NCBI RefSeq assembly: GCF_029767755.1
Contig: NZ_JARUQS010000001.1
Span: 682,001-746,000 of the forward strand
DNA: 64,000 bases
Source: Thiomicrorhabdus sp. zzn3
GTDB taxonomy: Bacteria; Pseudomonadota; Gammaproteobacteria; Thiomicrospirales; Thiomicrospiraceae
Direction of reading: 5' to 3'
Below are positions 1 through 6,998 of the stretch, in pieces; the stretch's first letter is position 1, and each line of letters starts with the position of its first letter. The position numbers and the translations under genes were made by a program. The notes under the pieces were generated by a model that saw only the letters and a list, made by a program, of their open reading frames with translations, ran no database searches and was not told where the DNA came from.

Positions 1-1
1 G

Positions 2-82
2 AAAGGAAGAGAAAACTTAGAGGCAGCCTATTTGGCTGGACGTTACGGTGCTGTACCTTATGTAAAAAGCTCGGTGAAATAG
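2..82 (+). CDS. RloA-like (AbiLi-type) AAA ATPase, 3' end only
   Basis: The window opens inside a gene. The frame ending at TAG 80-82 reads about 26 residues, including EAAYLAGRYGAVPYV, which resembles the C-terminal tail of RloA/AbiLi-type AAA ATPases. The rloB-like gene starts 8 nt downstream on the same strand, the pairing expected for the RloA-RloB (AbiL) defence module. With so few residues visible, the assignment rests on this tail plus the neighbour. ATPase motifs would lie upstream of the window. Confidence 0.6.
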   Translation, partial: KGRENLEAAYLAGRYGAVPYVKSSVK

Positions 83-90
83 GTGCGTTT

Positions 91-756
91 ATGGGATCGG
101 ATAACATGCATCACAAGAGAAAAGCAAGAAATGCGAGAACTCTTCATCGTAGAACGTCGAAAAGGTCTCCTTATGATAAGGTTTTAATTGTATGTGAAGG
201 AGAAAAAACCGAACCATACTATTTTCAAGAGTTGATTGATCACTATCAAATTAATACCGCAAATGTCGTTGTGGATAGCAAATCTGGCTCTAGTCCAGAC
301 CGAGTTTTGAAAAGAGCAGAAGACTTATACAAAGAGTCCGTAAAAACTGGAGATAATTACGATAAAGTTTTTTGTGTCTTTGATAAAGACTCTCATAAGC
401 ATTTTATATCCACAAAAAAAGCTATAGAAATAAAAAAACCAAAGGGTGTCTTTGTATCTATTACGTCAGTTCCTTGTTTTGAATATTGGGTGCTACTTCA
501 CTATAAGTATTCAGATGCCCCTTTTGTTAGAGGTGGTTCAAAATCGATTTGTGATAATGTTGCAAAAGAGGTCAAAATCTTTGACAAAGACTATAAAAAA
601 GGAGCTAGAGGTTTATTTTTTAAATTAGAAAAAAATTTATCGATAGCTAAAAAGCATGCTGATATGTCATTAAAAGCAGCATTATCAACTGGAACTGATA
701 ATCCAACGACTAATATTCATGAATTAGTTGATTATCTGCAAAACTTGAAAAAGTAA
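91..756 (+). CDS. rloB: RloB family protein (AbiLii-like, TOPRIM-type nuclease)
   Basis: This 221-residue protein matches the RloB family. It has a basic N-terminus rich in Arg/Lys, then VCEGEKTEP at residues 34-42 with the conserved glutamate, and FDKDSH at about 97-102 giving the acidic DxD of a TOPRIM-like fold. RloB is known as the partner of the RloA ATPase at restriction loci and as AbiLii of the AbiL abortive-infection system, where it is presumed to be the nucleic-acid-acting effector. Start ATG 91 has AGG about 7 nt upstream; ATG 106 is an alternative. The gene is clearly A+T-richer than the chromosome to its right, which fits acquisition on a mobile element. The defence role is inferred from the family. 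Confidence 0.85.
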   Translation: MGSDNMHHKRKARNARTLHRRTSKRSPYDKVLIVCEGEKTEPYYFQELIDHYQINTANVVVDSKSGSSPDRVLKRAEDLYKESVKTGDNYDKVFCVFDKDSHKHFISTKKAIEIKKPKGVFVSITSVPCFEYWVLLHYKYSDAPFVRGGSKSICDNVAKEVKIFDKDYKKGARGLFFKLEKNLSIAKKHADMSLKAALSTGTDNPTTNIHELVDYLQNLKK

Positions 757-797
757 TCTTAATAAGGGAAAAAACTTCTTTAAGAAATCGAGTTCTC

Positions 798-1199
798 TTT
801 TCCCAAAAGAAGAATACCGCGCGCAAAATCTGTATTTTTCAGAGGGTCCCTGTTGCATAAAGTCCTGTACGGGTGCGTAGAGGCGCGGTTTTCCGCTAGA
901 TTTTCACTTGAACGTATAGGCAACTTACCCGCCTCTGCAACAATTCACCAGCCTGGTGCAAGTTTAAACGGTATAAATCATTAAAAGAATTTCGTCCCTT
1001 TCGTCCCTGTCTTGTCCCTTAAAAGGGACGGCTTCAAATCCTTTATAAAAGCGGTTCGTCCCTATTGTCCCTATTGTCCCTTTAAAAAATATAACTGTTT
1101 ACAAAAAAGCCTTGTTTAATGAGAATGATCGGCGCGTGAATTTGGTTGTGATCGGATAAATGACTAAAATCTGCGCGCGGTATTTTCCTTTTGGAAAAA
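798..1199. repeat. long imperfect inverted repeat enclosing iterons
   Basis: Two 27-nt arms, 798-824 and 1173-1199, are inverted copies of one another with 24 of 27 positions matching. The perfect inner part is AATACCGCGCGC / GCGCGCGGTATT. The roughly 350 bp between them contain no convincing gene but carry the GTCCCT iterons. The layout is reminiscent of a replication or excision control region of an integrative element. That role is inferred; the repeat itself is visible. Confidence 0.7.
991..1081 (+). repeat. GTCCCT iteron cluster
   Basis: GTCCCT occurs at 994, 1003, 1014, 1058, 1067 and 1076 on the plus strand, mostly at 9-nt spacing, with one inverted copy (AGGGAC) at 1024 and an outlier at 846. 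The 1014 and 1024 copies face each other around an AT-rich centre. Short directly repeated sites of this kind usually bind an initiator or regulator of a mobile element. No CRISPR-like spacer structure is present. Confidence 0.75.
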
Positions 1200-1323
1200 A
1201 ACAAAAAACGGCTTTTTAATTATCCAGCGCAAAATATAGAGTGGCGAAATGAAATGGGGTTAAGATTGGGGTTAAAGTTTGCTGATTGGCTTTTAACCTT
1301 ATGTTTTAAAAGGGATGTTTTAT

Positions 1324-1339
1324 CCCTAGTCCACCGCCA
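1324..1339 (+). other. tRNA-Ser 3'-end remnant, probable attachment site
   Basis: The sequence CCCTA-GTCCACC-G-CCA has exactly the geometry of a tRNA 3' end: 5-nt T-stem strand, 7-nt acceptor strand, discriminator G and CCA. Discriminator G with CGCCA is typical of tRNA-Ser. The matching 5' acceptor strand GGTGGAC and a T-loop TTCRAAT are absent from the preceding bases, so this is not a complete tRNA. A tRNA 3' end followed directly by a terminator is what an integrated island leaves at its distal att site. Confidence 0.6.
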
Positions 1340-1350
1340 TATTTCAAAAG

Positions 1351-1385
1351 AACCCGCATAATCTCAAGGTTATGCGGGTTTTTTT
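1351..1385 (+). terminator. rho-independent terminator
   Basis: A perfect 11-bp stem, AACCCGCATAA (1351-1361) with TTATGCGGGTT (1370-1380), has an 8-nt loop and runs into seven T residues at 1379-1385. It is oriented for plus-strand transcription. Its position 11 nt after the tRNA-like 3' end suggests it was the native terminator of the tRNA gene used as integration site. Confidence 0.85.
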
Positions 1386-1418
1386 ATGCCCAAAATAAGT
1401 TGTTGACTGGTTTAAGCT

Positions 1419-3005
1419 TTAGAGATTGCCTTGGTTTACCACCACGCGATCTTTACCGCTGTTTTTAGCTTGATAGAGTGCTTTGTCCGCTTCGTGCCAG
1501 AATTCTTCAAGGCTGCCTTCGGTAAGTGCGATTCCCGCGCTGGCGGTGATAGAGAATTGACTGTCCATACTTGGACATTGAACGGTGGTGTTACGCACCT
1601 CTTTTAGAATGTTTTGGGCAATATCGGTGGCGTCGTTTAGATTACAGCCGACTAACAGCATGGCAAACTCTTCCCCGCCTATTCTGGCGACTAAGTCATG
1701 CTTTTTGCGATGATGGGTGAGGATTTGCGCAAATGAGATCAGGGCCGCATCACCCGCACAGTGTCCGTATCGGTCGTTAATCTCTTTAAAGTTATCGATG
1801 TCAAACATCACAAAACAGCAGGGGGTGATGTTTCTTTGAGCTTGACTGAGCAGGCCTTGTGCTTGTTCAACCAGGCCATGCCGATTCTGTACTTTGGTCA
1901 ATTGATCGAGCGTGGCAAGTTCTGAAAGCAGGCGATTGCTTTTTTTGAGCTCCACTGAGAGTCTGCGGAATTTGACAATGATTAGACCGGCAATCAAAAG
2001 CAGGGCTGCCGCGCCAACGGTTATCTGGAATGCGAGCTTATAATCTCGCTCTTGAGGTGCTTCAAAGAGAAAACCGTTCAAGTTAGCGTCAACAGGGGCC
2101 ATGTTGAGTTGTTGGTAACTCTCTGCGATAAACTGCCAGCGTTCGGGGTTCATATGTCCGACTTGAACCAGTTCCGGCATGATGAGTTTTTTGAGGGTTC
2201 TCGCTTCATAGCGCAGATGGTCAAGGGTTTTTTTGGGGGCGTATTTCTGGTGGAGAAGCTGTACCGTCTCTTCCAGATGTTTTAAGGCGTACTCCCAACC
2301 TTTTAGGGTGGCCTGTTTAAAACGCATGGCGAGTTCAGGGCGTTTGCGGGCGATTTGTTCACTGGTAATCAGTACGTCACTGTAAAAATTGATGCCGTAG
2401 TCTCTGGGGTTAATCAGGTTGTACTCAATGCCTTGCTGCTTGAGATAGTAAGGCTCGTTGGAGAGATAACCGTCGTAGGCATCGGCTTGACCATCAATCA
2501 GGTCTTCGATGCGATAGCTGGTCGGTTTGATATTGATCTGCTCCATACTGATGCCTTCCCGTGTCAACATGGTCAGCAATTCGGCGCTTTCAGGCGGCGG
2601 CATAATCAGCAGTTTTTTGTCTGCCAAATCGAGTGGGCCGCGAATATTGGACGACTTTAAGGTGATCCAAACGATGGGTGAGGTCTGCATAATGGCCGCC
2701 AAAGCCACGACCGGCTTGCCATTCATTCTATCGATGACCACGCCGGAACCGGTGACGGCAAAATCCACCTTGCCGCTGAGGACATCATCAATCGGTTTTA
2801 AAGCGTGAGGGCCTCCGGGAATCAGTTCAACATTCAAGCCTTGTTGTTGGTAAAACCCTTTTTCTTGCGCGATGTAGTAGCCGGCAAATTGGAACTGATG
2901 CAGCCAGCGCAGTTGAACTTTTACGTTTTCAAGTGCAGAAACCGCAGGGCTCAGAGCCAGTAGGGTTGTTAGGATGAAGAAATGTCGGGTTAGGGAATGA
3001 ATCAT
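1419..3005 (-). CDS. NMT1-like substrate-binding domain fused to a GGDEF diguanylate cyclase
   Basis: The protein starts with a signal peptide ending near SPAVSA. An NMT1/THI5-like periplasmic binding domain follows (KVQLRWLHQFQFAGYY then EKGFY...GLNVEL), then one membrane segment around residue 330 and a cytoplasmic GGDEF domain with the active-site variant GGEEF at about 443-447. The design implies c-di-GMP synthesis controlled by a periplasmic small-molecule ligand, perhaps pyrimidine- or sulfonate-like; the ligand is unknown. I prefer ATG 3005 because the signal peptide begins there; a TTG at 3050 would add 15 residues. It lies 47 nt downstream of another GGDEF gene on the same strand, so the two are probably co-transcribed. 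Confidence 0.85.
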   Translation of the reverse strand: MIHSLTRHFFILTTLLALSPAVSALENVKVQLRWLHQFQFAGYYIAQEKGFYQQQGLNVELIPGGPHALKPIDDVLSGKVDFAVTGSGVVIDRMNGKPVVALAAIMQTSPIVWITLKSSNIRGPLDLADKKLLIMPPPESAELLTMLTREGISMEQINIKPTSYRIEDLIDGQADAYDGYLSNEPYYLKQQGIEYNLINPRDYGINFYSDVLITSEQIARKRPELAMRFKQATLKGWEYALKHLEETVQLLHQKYAPKKTLDHLRYEARTLKKLIMPELVQVGHMNPERWQFIAESYQQLNMAPVDANLNGFLFEAPQERDYKLAFQITVGAAALLLIAGLIIVKFRRLSVELKKSNRLLSELATLDQLTKVQNRHGLVEQAQGLLSQAQRNITPCCFVMFDIDNFKEINDRYGHCAGDAALISFAQILTHHRKKHDLVARIGGEEFAMLLVGCNLNDATDIAQNILKEVRNTTVQCPSMDSQFSITASAGIALTEGSLEEFWHEADKALYQAKNSGKDRVVVNQGNL

Positions 3006-3051
3006 AAAGGATTGTCTTATAGGCTGTGGGTTAAAAACCGAATCTTTCAAA

Positions 3052-4701
3052 TTAGGGCTCTATGACTGAGGGGGCAAAATGGATTTGGTTTTTACCACTT
3101 TGTTTGGCCAGATACATGGCCGAATCTGCACTGTCGAGCATCTGTTCAAGCGAGAGAGGGGCGTCTTCGGTGGAGATGGCGATGCCAATACTGGCACTCA
3201 TGCTGATTTGGACAGACTCGATATGCATAGGGGCACAAATGGCTTCCAGTAGCTTTTTGCCCAGATGACGGGCGCTGTTCTGTTCATTCAGATCCGGCGT
3301 GATAATCACAAATTCATCTCCTCCCATGCGGATCACAATATCGCTGGAACGGACGATATTTTGCAACCGTTTAGCAATGATTTTGAGCACTTCATCGCCG
3401 ATATGGTGGCCGTATTCATCGTTAATGGGCTTAAAACCGTCAAGGTCAATAAAGAACAGGGTGAGCGGCGGGTCTAGATTGATTCCCAACAGGCCTGTGT
3501 GCTCTTTGTCATGAAACAGAGCGTGACGGTTATAAGCCCCGGTCAGCTCGTCGTGATACGCCATGAACTGGGTACGGTTTTGGTAATAGCTTTTATCTGA
3601 ACGATAGCTCGCTAAAATAAAGGCGATGAACGCCATGACGATTAAAGAGATGATGATAAAAAATCGTGCTTCTTTGAGTTGCTGATCGGTGTTGTAGGCG
3701 AAGTTGGTTTTCGGTAAAAAAGAAACCAGTATCCATTCGTAATGTTCAATTTGGCTATTAGTGACGAAATGGTGTTGTTTAAAGTCATAACCACTGAAGT
3801 TTGGAAAGGTACTGGGCTCAAGGGGGGAGAGGGTTTTAAAAGTGTAAAGCCCTTCCTTGGTTAAGATTTGTCCGGCTTTTAACTGCTTAAGCTTTTGCCA
3901 CAGATGAGGCTTTTGTTTAGCCAGGGTCATGTGCTGTTTTTCTTCAAACATGAATCCCCACTCTTTTTCAGGTTCTACATTTTTTAGCCAATAGCCGTTC
4001 TGATCCAGAAGCGAAAGTTCCGAGTGTCCGTCCTGAGAATGAATCGGTGGCTTGAGTGCTTGGCGCATGTGTTCCGCCAGGTAGTTCAGTACCACCATCC
4101 CCATAGGCGAGCCATCGGGTGAAAAGAGTTTTACGCCCACTCTAATCATGGGTTTGAAAGGTCGTTCGACGAGGTTGTGCTCGATATTGAGGTCCATTCT
4201 GGAAACATAAATCTGATTTAAGCCCAGTTGGCTAATGTCCTGAACATAGTAGCGGTGCGATTTATTTTGTAGATGGTTCTCTGGAACGATACTGGGCTGG
4301 CCGTTATTGTAGTTGATGCGAATGATTTCCTGGCCGTCGTTGTTTAAAAAGCGTATTTGATCATAACGGGCGCGGGTTCTGGATATGTTCAAATAGGCTT
4401 TGGCCAGTTGTCTTTGGATTCGTTTTAATGGTGTTTGATTACTTGTTAAAGCCTCGCAGGCAGGCAAGGCGGTAATGGTTAACAAGTCGGACAAAACCTC
4501 TTCATATTCGCGCATAACGGCCTTTTCATAGGCGGCGATCAGCTGCCTTTCCTGGGCTTCGTGCAATTCATATTCGTGCTGCGCTTCAAATTGATACCAG
4601 AAGGCGATCAAGAGGACGAAAAGCAGAATCAGAATGGAGTACGAGATGAGGAAGGATCTAAAAATAGGTGGATGATTGCGCTGCTTCGAAGAGTGATTCA
4701 T
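3052..4701 (-). CDS. membrane-anchored sensor diguanylate cyclase (GGDEF)
   Basis: This 549-residue protein has membrane segments at about 14-35 and 348-366 flanking a periplasmic domain of about 300 residues that looks Cache-like. A C-terminal GGDEF domain follows, with intact GGDEF at 460-464 (RMGGDEFVIITP) and upstream FIDLDGFKPINDEYGH. It should make c-di-GMP from GTP in response to an extracellular cue. No EAL domain is present, and I do not see an RxxD inhibitory site immediately before GGDEF. It is the first gene of a two-gene unit with the fused binding-protein/GGDEF gene. Confidence 0.85.
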   Translation of the reverse strand: MNHSSKQRNHPPIFRSFLISYSILILLFVLLIAFWYQFEAQHEYELHEAQERQLIAAYEKAVMREYEEVLSDLLTITALPACEALTSNQTPLKRIQRQLAKAYLNISRTRARYDQIRFLNNDGQEIIRINYNNGQPSIVPENHLQNKSHRYYVQDISQLGLNQIYVSRMDLNIEHNLVERPFKPMIRVGVKLFSPDGSPMGMVVLNYLAEHMRQALKPPIHSQDGHSELSLLDQNGYWLKNVEPEKEWGFMFEEKQHMTLAKQKPHLWQKLKQLKAGQILTKEGLYTFKTLSPLEPSTFPNFSGYDFKQHHFVTNSQIEHYEWILVSFLPKTNFAYNTDQQLKEARFFIIISLIVMAFIAFILASYRSDKSYYQNRTQFMAYHDELTGAYNRHALFHDKEHTGLLGINLDPPLTLFFIDLDGFKPINDEYGHHIGDEVLKIIAKRLQNIVRSSDIVIRMGGDEFVIITPDLNEQNSARHLGKKLLEAICAPMHIESVQISMSASIGIAISTEDAPLSLEQMLDSADSAMYLAKQSGKNQIHFAPSVIEP

Positions 4702-4893
4702 AGCTTACTCGGCAGTGGGAGAAAGGAATGCGGAGTTGGTCAACGCCGTTGAGGTTGTTGAGTAATAACTGTCTAACATTCCATTGCCTTTCAGTATGAC
4801 TTAATTAGGATTATAGGCAAAGGTGAAACGGAGTGGTATAAGTAATTATTCTTATATTTTATATAAGGAGGCGGGGTGAGTGAAGAAATGGAG

Positions 4894-5421
4894 TTATTTT
4901 CGGGACTGAATGCGCTCACGGACGGCGCTAAAAGCTTCTAGCCAGTGAAAATAAGCGATTAGGGTATAGAGGACGCCACCAATCATGAGACCTAGCATGA
5001 TATTGCCGAAATAGAAGGCTTGCCAAATATGTGGAAACACCTCTTCAAACCACTGTTCAGAAGCGATGGGAATATTCGAAGAGAGGTGATACAGATCCGG
5101 TGTGCCTAGCACCCAGACCCCGAATTTGTAGCCCCCATACCAGATCGGCCACATGGTCAGCGGATTGGTTACCCAAGCTAAGGCTGTCGCTAACGGAATG
5201 TTGGCGCGAAGGTAATAGGCAAATACCGACCCCAATACCATCTGGAAAGGGATGGGCAACATCATGCAAAAGGAGCCGATAAATCCTGCACGTGCAAACG
5301 ATTTACGATCTCCCGCCCAATAGACGCGATCTTTGAAGCGTGGAAAGTATTTGTTCAGAAAGGCCGACTGTTTGGTTTTACGACCTATCTGATGAATTTT
5401 TAAACGCAGGTATCGCAGCAT
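4894..5421 (-). CDS. DUF2062 domain-containing membrane protein
   Basis: About 175 residues with the DUF2062 signature: RKSFARAGFIGSFCMMLPIPFQM followed by a membrane segment, then NIPLATALAWVTNPLTMWPIWYGGY, and a C-terminal membrane segment. Family members are small inner-membrane proteins of unknown function common in gammaproteobacteria. ATG 5421 is chosen over the TTG three codons upstream; neither has a convincing ribosome-binding site. It lies downstream of the phosphofructokinase gene, separated by the 18-bp palindrome at 5459-5476. Confidence 0.8.
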   Translation of the reverse strand: MLRYLRLKIHQIGRKTKQSAFLNKYFPRFKDRVYWAGDRKSFARAGFIGSFCMMLPIPFQMVLGSVFAYYLRANIPLATALAWVTNPLTMWPIWYGGYKFGVWVLGTPDLYHLSSNIPIASEQWFEEVFPHIWQAFYFGNIMLGLMIGGVLYTLIAYFHWLEAFSAVRERIQSRK

Positions 5422-5458
5422 ATCAATCAATAGAACTCAAAATACGGCTGAAAGTCAC

Positions 5459-5476
5459 CTCAACAGGCCTGTTGAG
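5459..5476. repeat. CAGGCCTG-cored perfect palindrome
   Basis: CTCAACAGGCCTGTTGAG is an 18-bp perfect palindrome and the longest copy of the CAGGCCTG element in the window. It sits in the gap 3' of the phosphofructokinase gene. As RNA it could fold into a 7-bp stem with a GGCC loop, but no T-run follows. Confidence 0.85.
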
Positions 5477-5557
5477 ATTTACCGAAAAGTATTAGAAAAA
5501 CATTATTTTAACGCAATCTAAACAGGACTGCTGAGGTTCTATTGATCTGCTTGAAAT

Positions 5558-5582
5558 GGGATTCACTCACAATGGGAATCCC
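5558..5582 (-). terminator. hairpin just 3' of the phosphofructokinase gene
   Basis: GGGATTC (5558-5564) pairs with GAATCCC (5576-5582), giving a 7-bp stem with an 11-nt loop that begins a few bases after the stop codon of the minus-strand gene. It is followed on that strand only by ATTTC, so it is a weak terminator or a 3'-end protecting hairpin. Confidence 0.35.
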
Positions 5583-5588
5583 CCACGG

Positions 5589-6884
5589 TCACTTGACTGC
5601 GGTGTAGCGAGCCAATTGTTTAGGGATACGCCCGAACTGGAGCGGTTTTAATGCCGGCAGGCCGTTTTCAAAGGGTAACGGGCGCTCCCCTTGAATTAAG
5701 GGTAAGAGGTAATCCAATCCGGCCTCGCTGATATCCATACCGTCTGCACTTAAAAACGCATCCGGCACGCGGTATTCCAGATCGGCGACCGCAAACAGCT
5801 CAATGTTTTTAAAACGCCATGTAAACGGACTGTCACCGGTTTTTTCCACTACCGGCAGGACACCGTGTTCATGGTTTAAAGCGGCTTGAACCGCAGCTTG
5901 TCCGGCTTCGTAAGCGATCTGCCAGTCTGTTTGCGAGACAATATGGCTTGCGGCTCGTTGCAGGTAATCGGGCACGGCACTGTGAGTTTTGCAGCCGAAT
6001 TCGTTGGCGACGATTTTGGCAATACTGTGCGCTACGCCGCCTAACTGGGTGTAGTCTTTGAGATGTGTATGCTCGACGTTTTCGATTGAAATGTAATCGC
6101 CGTTTTCGTCGGTCAATCCTTCGGAAACAATACAGGTGCAGTAGCCATGAGTTGCAAAATAACTGCGCACTTTTTGCAGGAAGGCCTCGCGTATAAACGG
6201 GCGTTCCGCCGGAAGAATAATCAAAGGCACGTCCGGCATTTGGGTTTTGATCAGGCCTCCTGCCAGAGCCAGCCAACCGGCATTGCGTCCCATGGCTTCC
6301 AAAGCAAAAAAGCGCGTGGAAGTATTGTGCATCGAGTAGAGATCCAGGGTGGCCTCAAGCAGACTGGTGGCCAGGTATTTGGCCGCGCTGCCAAAGCCTG
6401 GGCTGCAGTGTGACAGGGCCAGGTCGTTGTCGATGGTTTTGGCGATGCCAATGCAGATGACCGGATGGCCGTGTTCCGAACAGTAATCGGAAACTTTTTG
6501 CGCGGTGACCATTGAGCCGTTACCGCCGTTATAAAAGAAATAGCCGATGTCGTAGGTTTTAAACACTTCCAGCACGCGTTGGTACTGCTGAGGATTATCT
6601 TCCACCGGGTCCAGATCAAAGCGGCAGGCTTCAAAGGCGGCTCCGGGCTGTGACTTAAGACAATCGAGCGTGGCTTGAGACAAGTTGCTGACATCCACCA
6701 GCTCCTCTTCCAATACCCCTTTAATGCCGTTAATGGCCGCAAACACTTGGCCGAACGTTTGTGGGTTCTGTTGACACCGTTCGATCACGCCGGCGGCACT
6801 GGCGTTAATGACGGCGGTCGGTCCACCGGCTTGGGCATAAAGGACGTTTTTGGAAACGGAAATATGAGCAAAGGTGGCGTTCAT
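5589..6884 (-). CDS. pfp: 6-phosphofructokinase, probably PPi-dependent type
   Basis: A 431-residue phosphofructokinase that interconverts fructose 6-phosphate and fructose 1,6-bisphosphate in glycolysis and, in autotrophs, the Calvin cycle. Visible motifs are QAGGPTAVIN at 18-27, GGNGSM at 120-125, KTIDND at 149-154 with the catalytic aspartates, and MGRNAGWLA at 198-206. Lys before TIDND is characteristic of PPi-using enzymes, whereas Gly in GGNGS is the residue normally found in ATP-using ones, so the phosphoryl donor is not settled from sequence. Length and overall pattern fit the PPi-PFK branch common in methanotrophs and sulfur oxidisers. ATG 6884 has AAGAGA upstream. Confidence 0.85.
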   Translation of the reverse strand: MNATFAHISVSKNVLYAQAGGPTAVINASAAGVIERCQQNPQTFGQVFAAINGIKGVLEEELVDVSNLSQATLDCLKSQPGAAFEACRFDLDPVEDNPQQYQRVLEVFKTYDIGYFFYNGGNGSMVTAQKVSDYCSEHGHPVICIGIAKTIDNDLALSHCSPGFGSAAKYLATSLLEATLDLYSMHNTSTRFFALEAMGRNAGWLALAGGLIKTQMPDVPLIILPAERPFIREAFLQKVRSYFATHGYCTCIVSEGLTDENGDYISIENVEHTHLKDYTQLGGVAHSIAKIVANEFGCKTHSAVPDYLQRAASHIVSQTDWQIAYEAGQAAVQAALNHEHGVLPVVEKTGDSPFTWRFKNIELFAVADLEYRVPDAFLSADGMDISEAGLDYLLPLIQGERPLPFENGLPALKPLQFGRIPKQLARYTAVK

Positions 6885-6998
6885 TGGCGTTCTCTTACAT
6901 GTGCCTGTTCGATTAACGGGGTTACTTTTTGATCGGAATTATAAACGATTGCCTGCCGCGCTTAATGGCAATTTAATGACGATGCTATGCCGGATGCT

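Larger units (their letters stand above)
757..1418. other. non-coding end of a putative genomic island
   Basis: This stretch of about 660 bp has no supported gene. It holds the inverted repeat and iterons, a tRNA-Ser 3' end at 1324-1339 and a terminator at 1351-1385. It lies between an A+T-rich defence gene and typical chromosomal genes, so the island/chromosome junction is most likely at about 1339. The integrase would be expected at the far, unseen end of the island. Confidence 0.55.

Noticed and set aside
991-1081. Possible CRISPR-like array
   Set aside because: Repeats are only 6-9 nt with 3-5 nt between them; there are no spacers of about 30 nt and no cas genes.
1240-1339. Complete tRNA-Ser gene
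   Set aside because: Only the 3' strand of T-stem and acceptor plus CCA is present; there is no matching 5' acceptor, D-arm or anticodon arm in the preceding 90 nt.
4876-4941. 21-codon frame after AAGGAGG on the plus strand
   Set aside because: The ribosome-binding site is strong, but the frame runs into the DUF2062 gene on the other strand, is very short and has no features; chance is more likely.
5459-5476. Palindrome as an ordinary rho-independent terminator
   Set aside because: It has no adjacent T-run and identical cores occur inside coding sequences, so termination alone does not explain the element.
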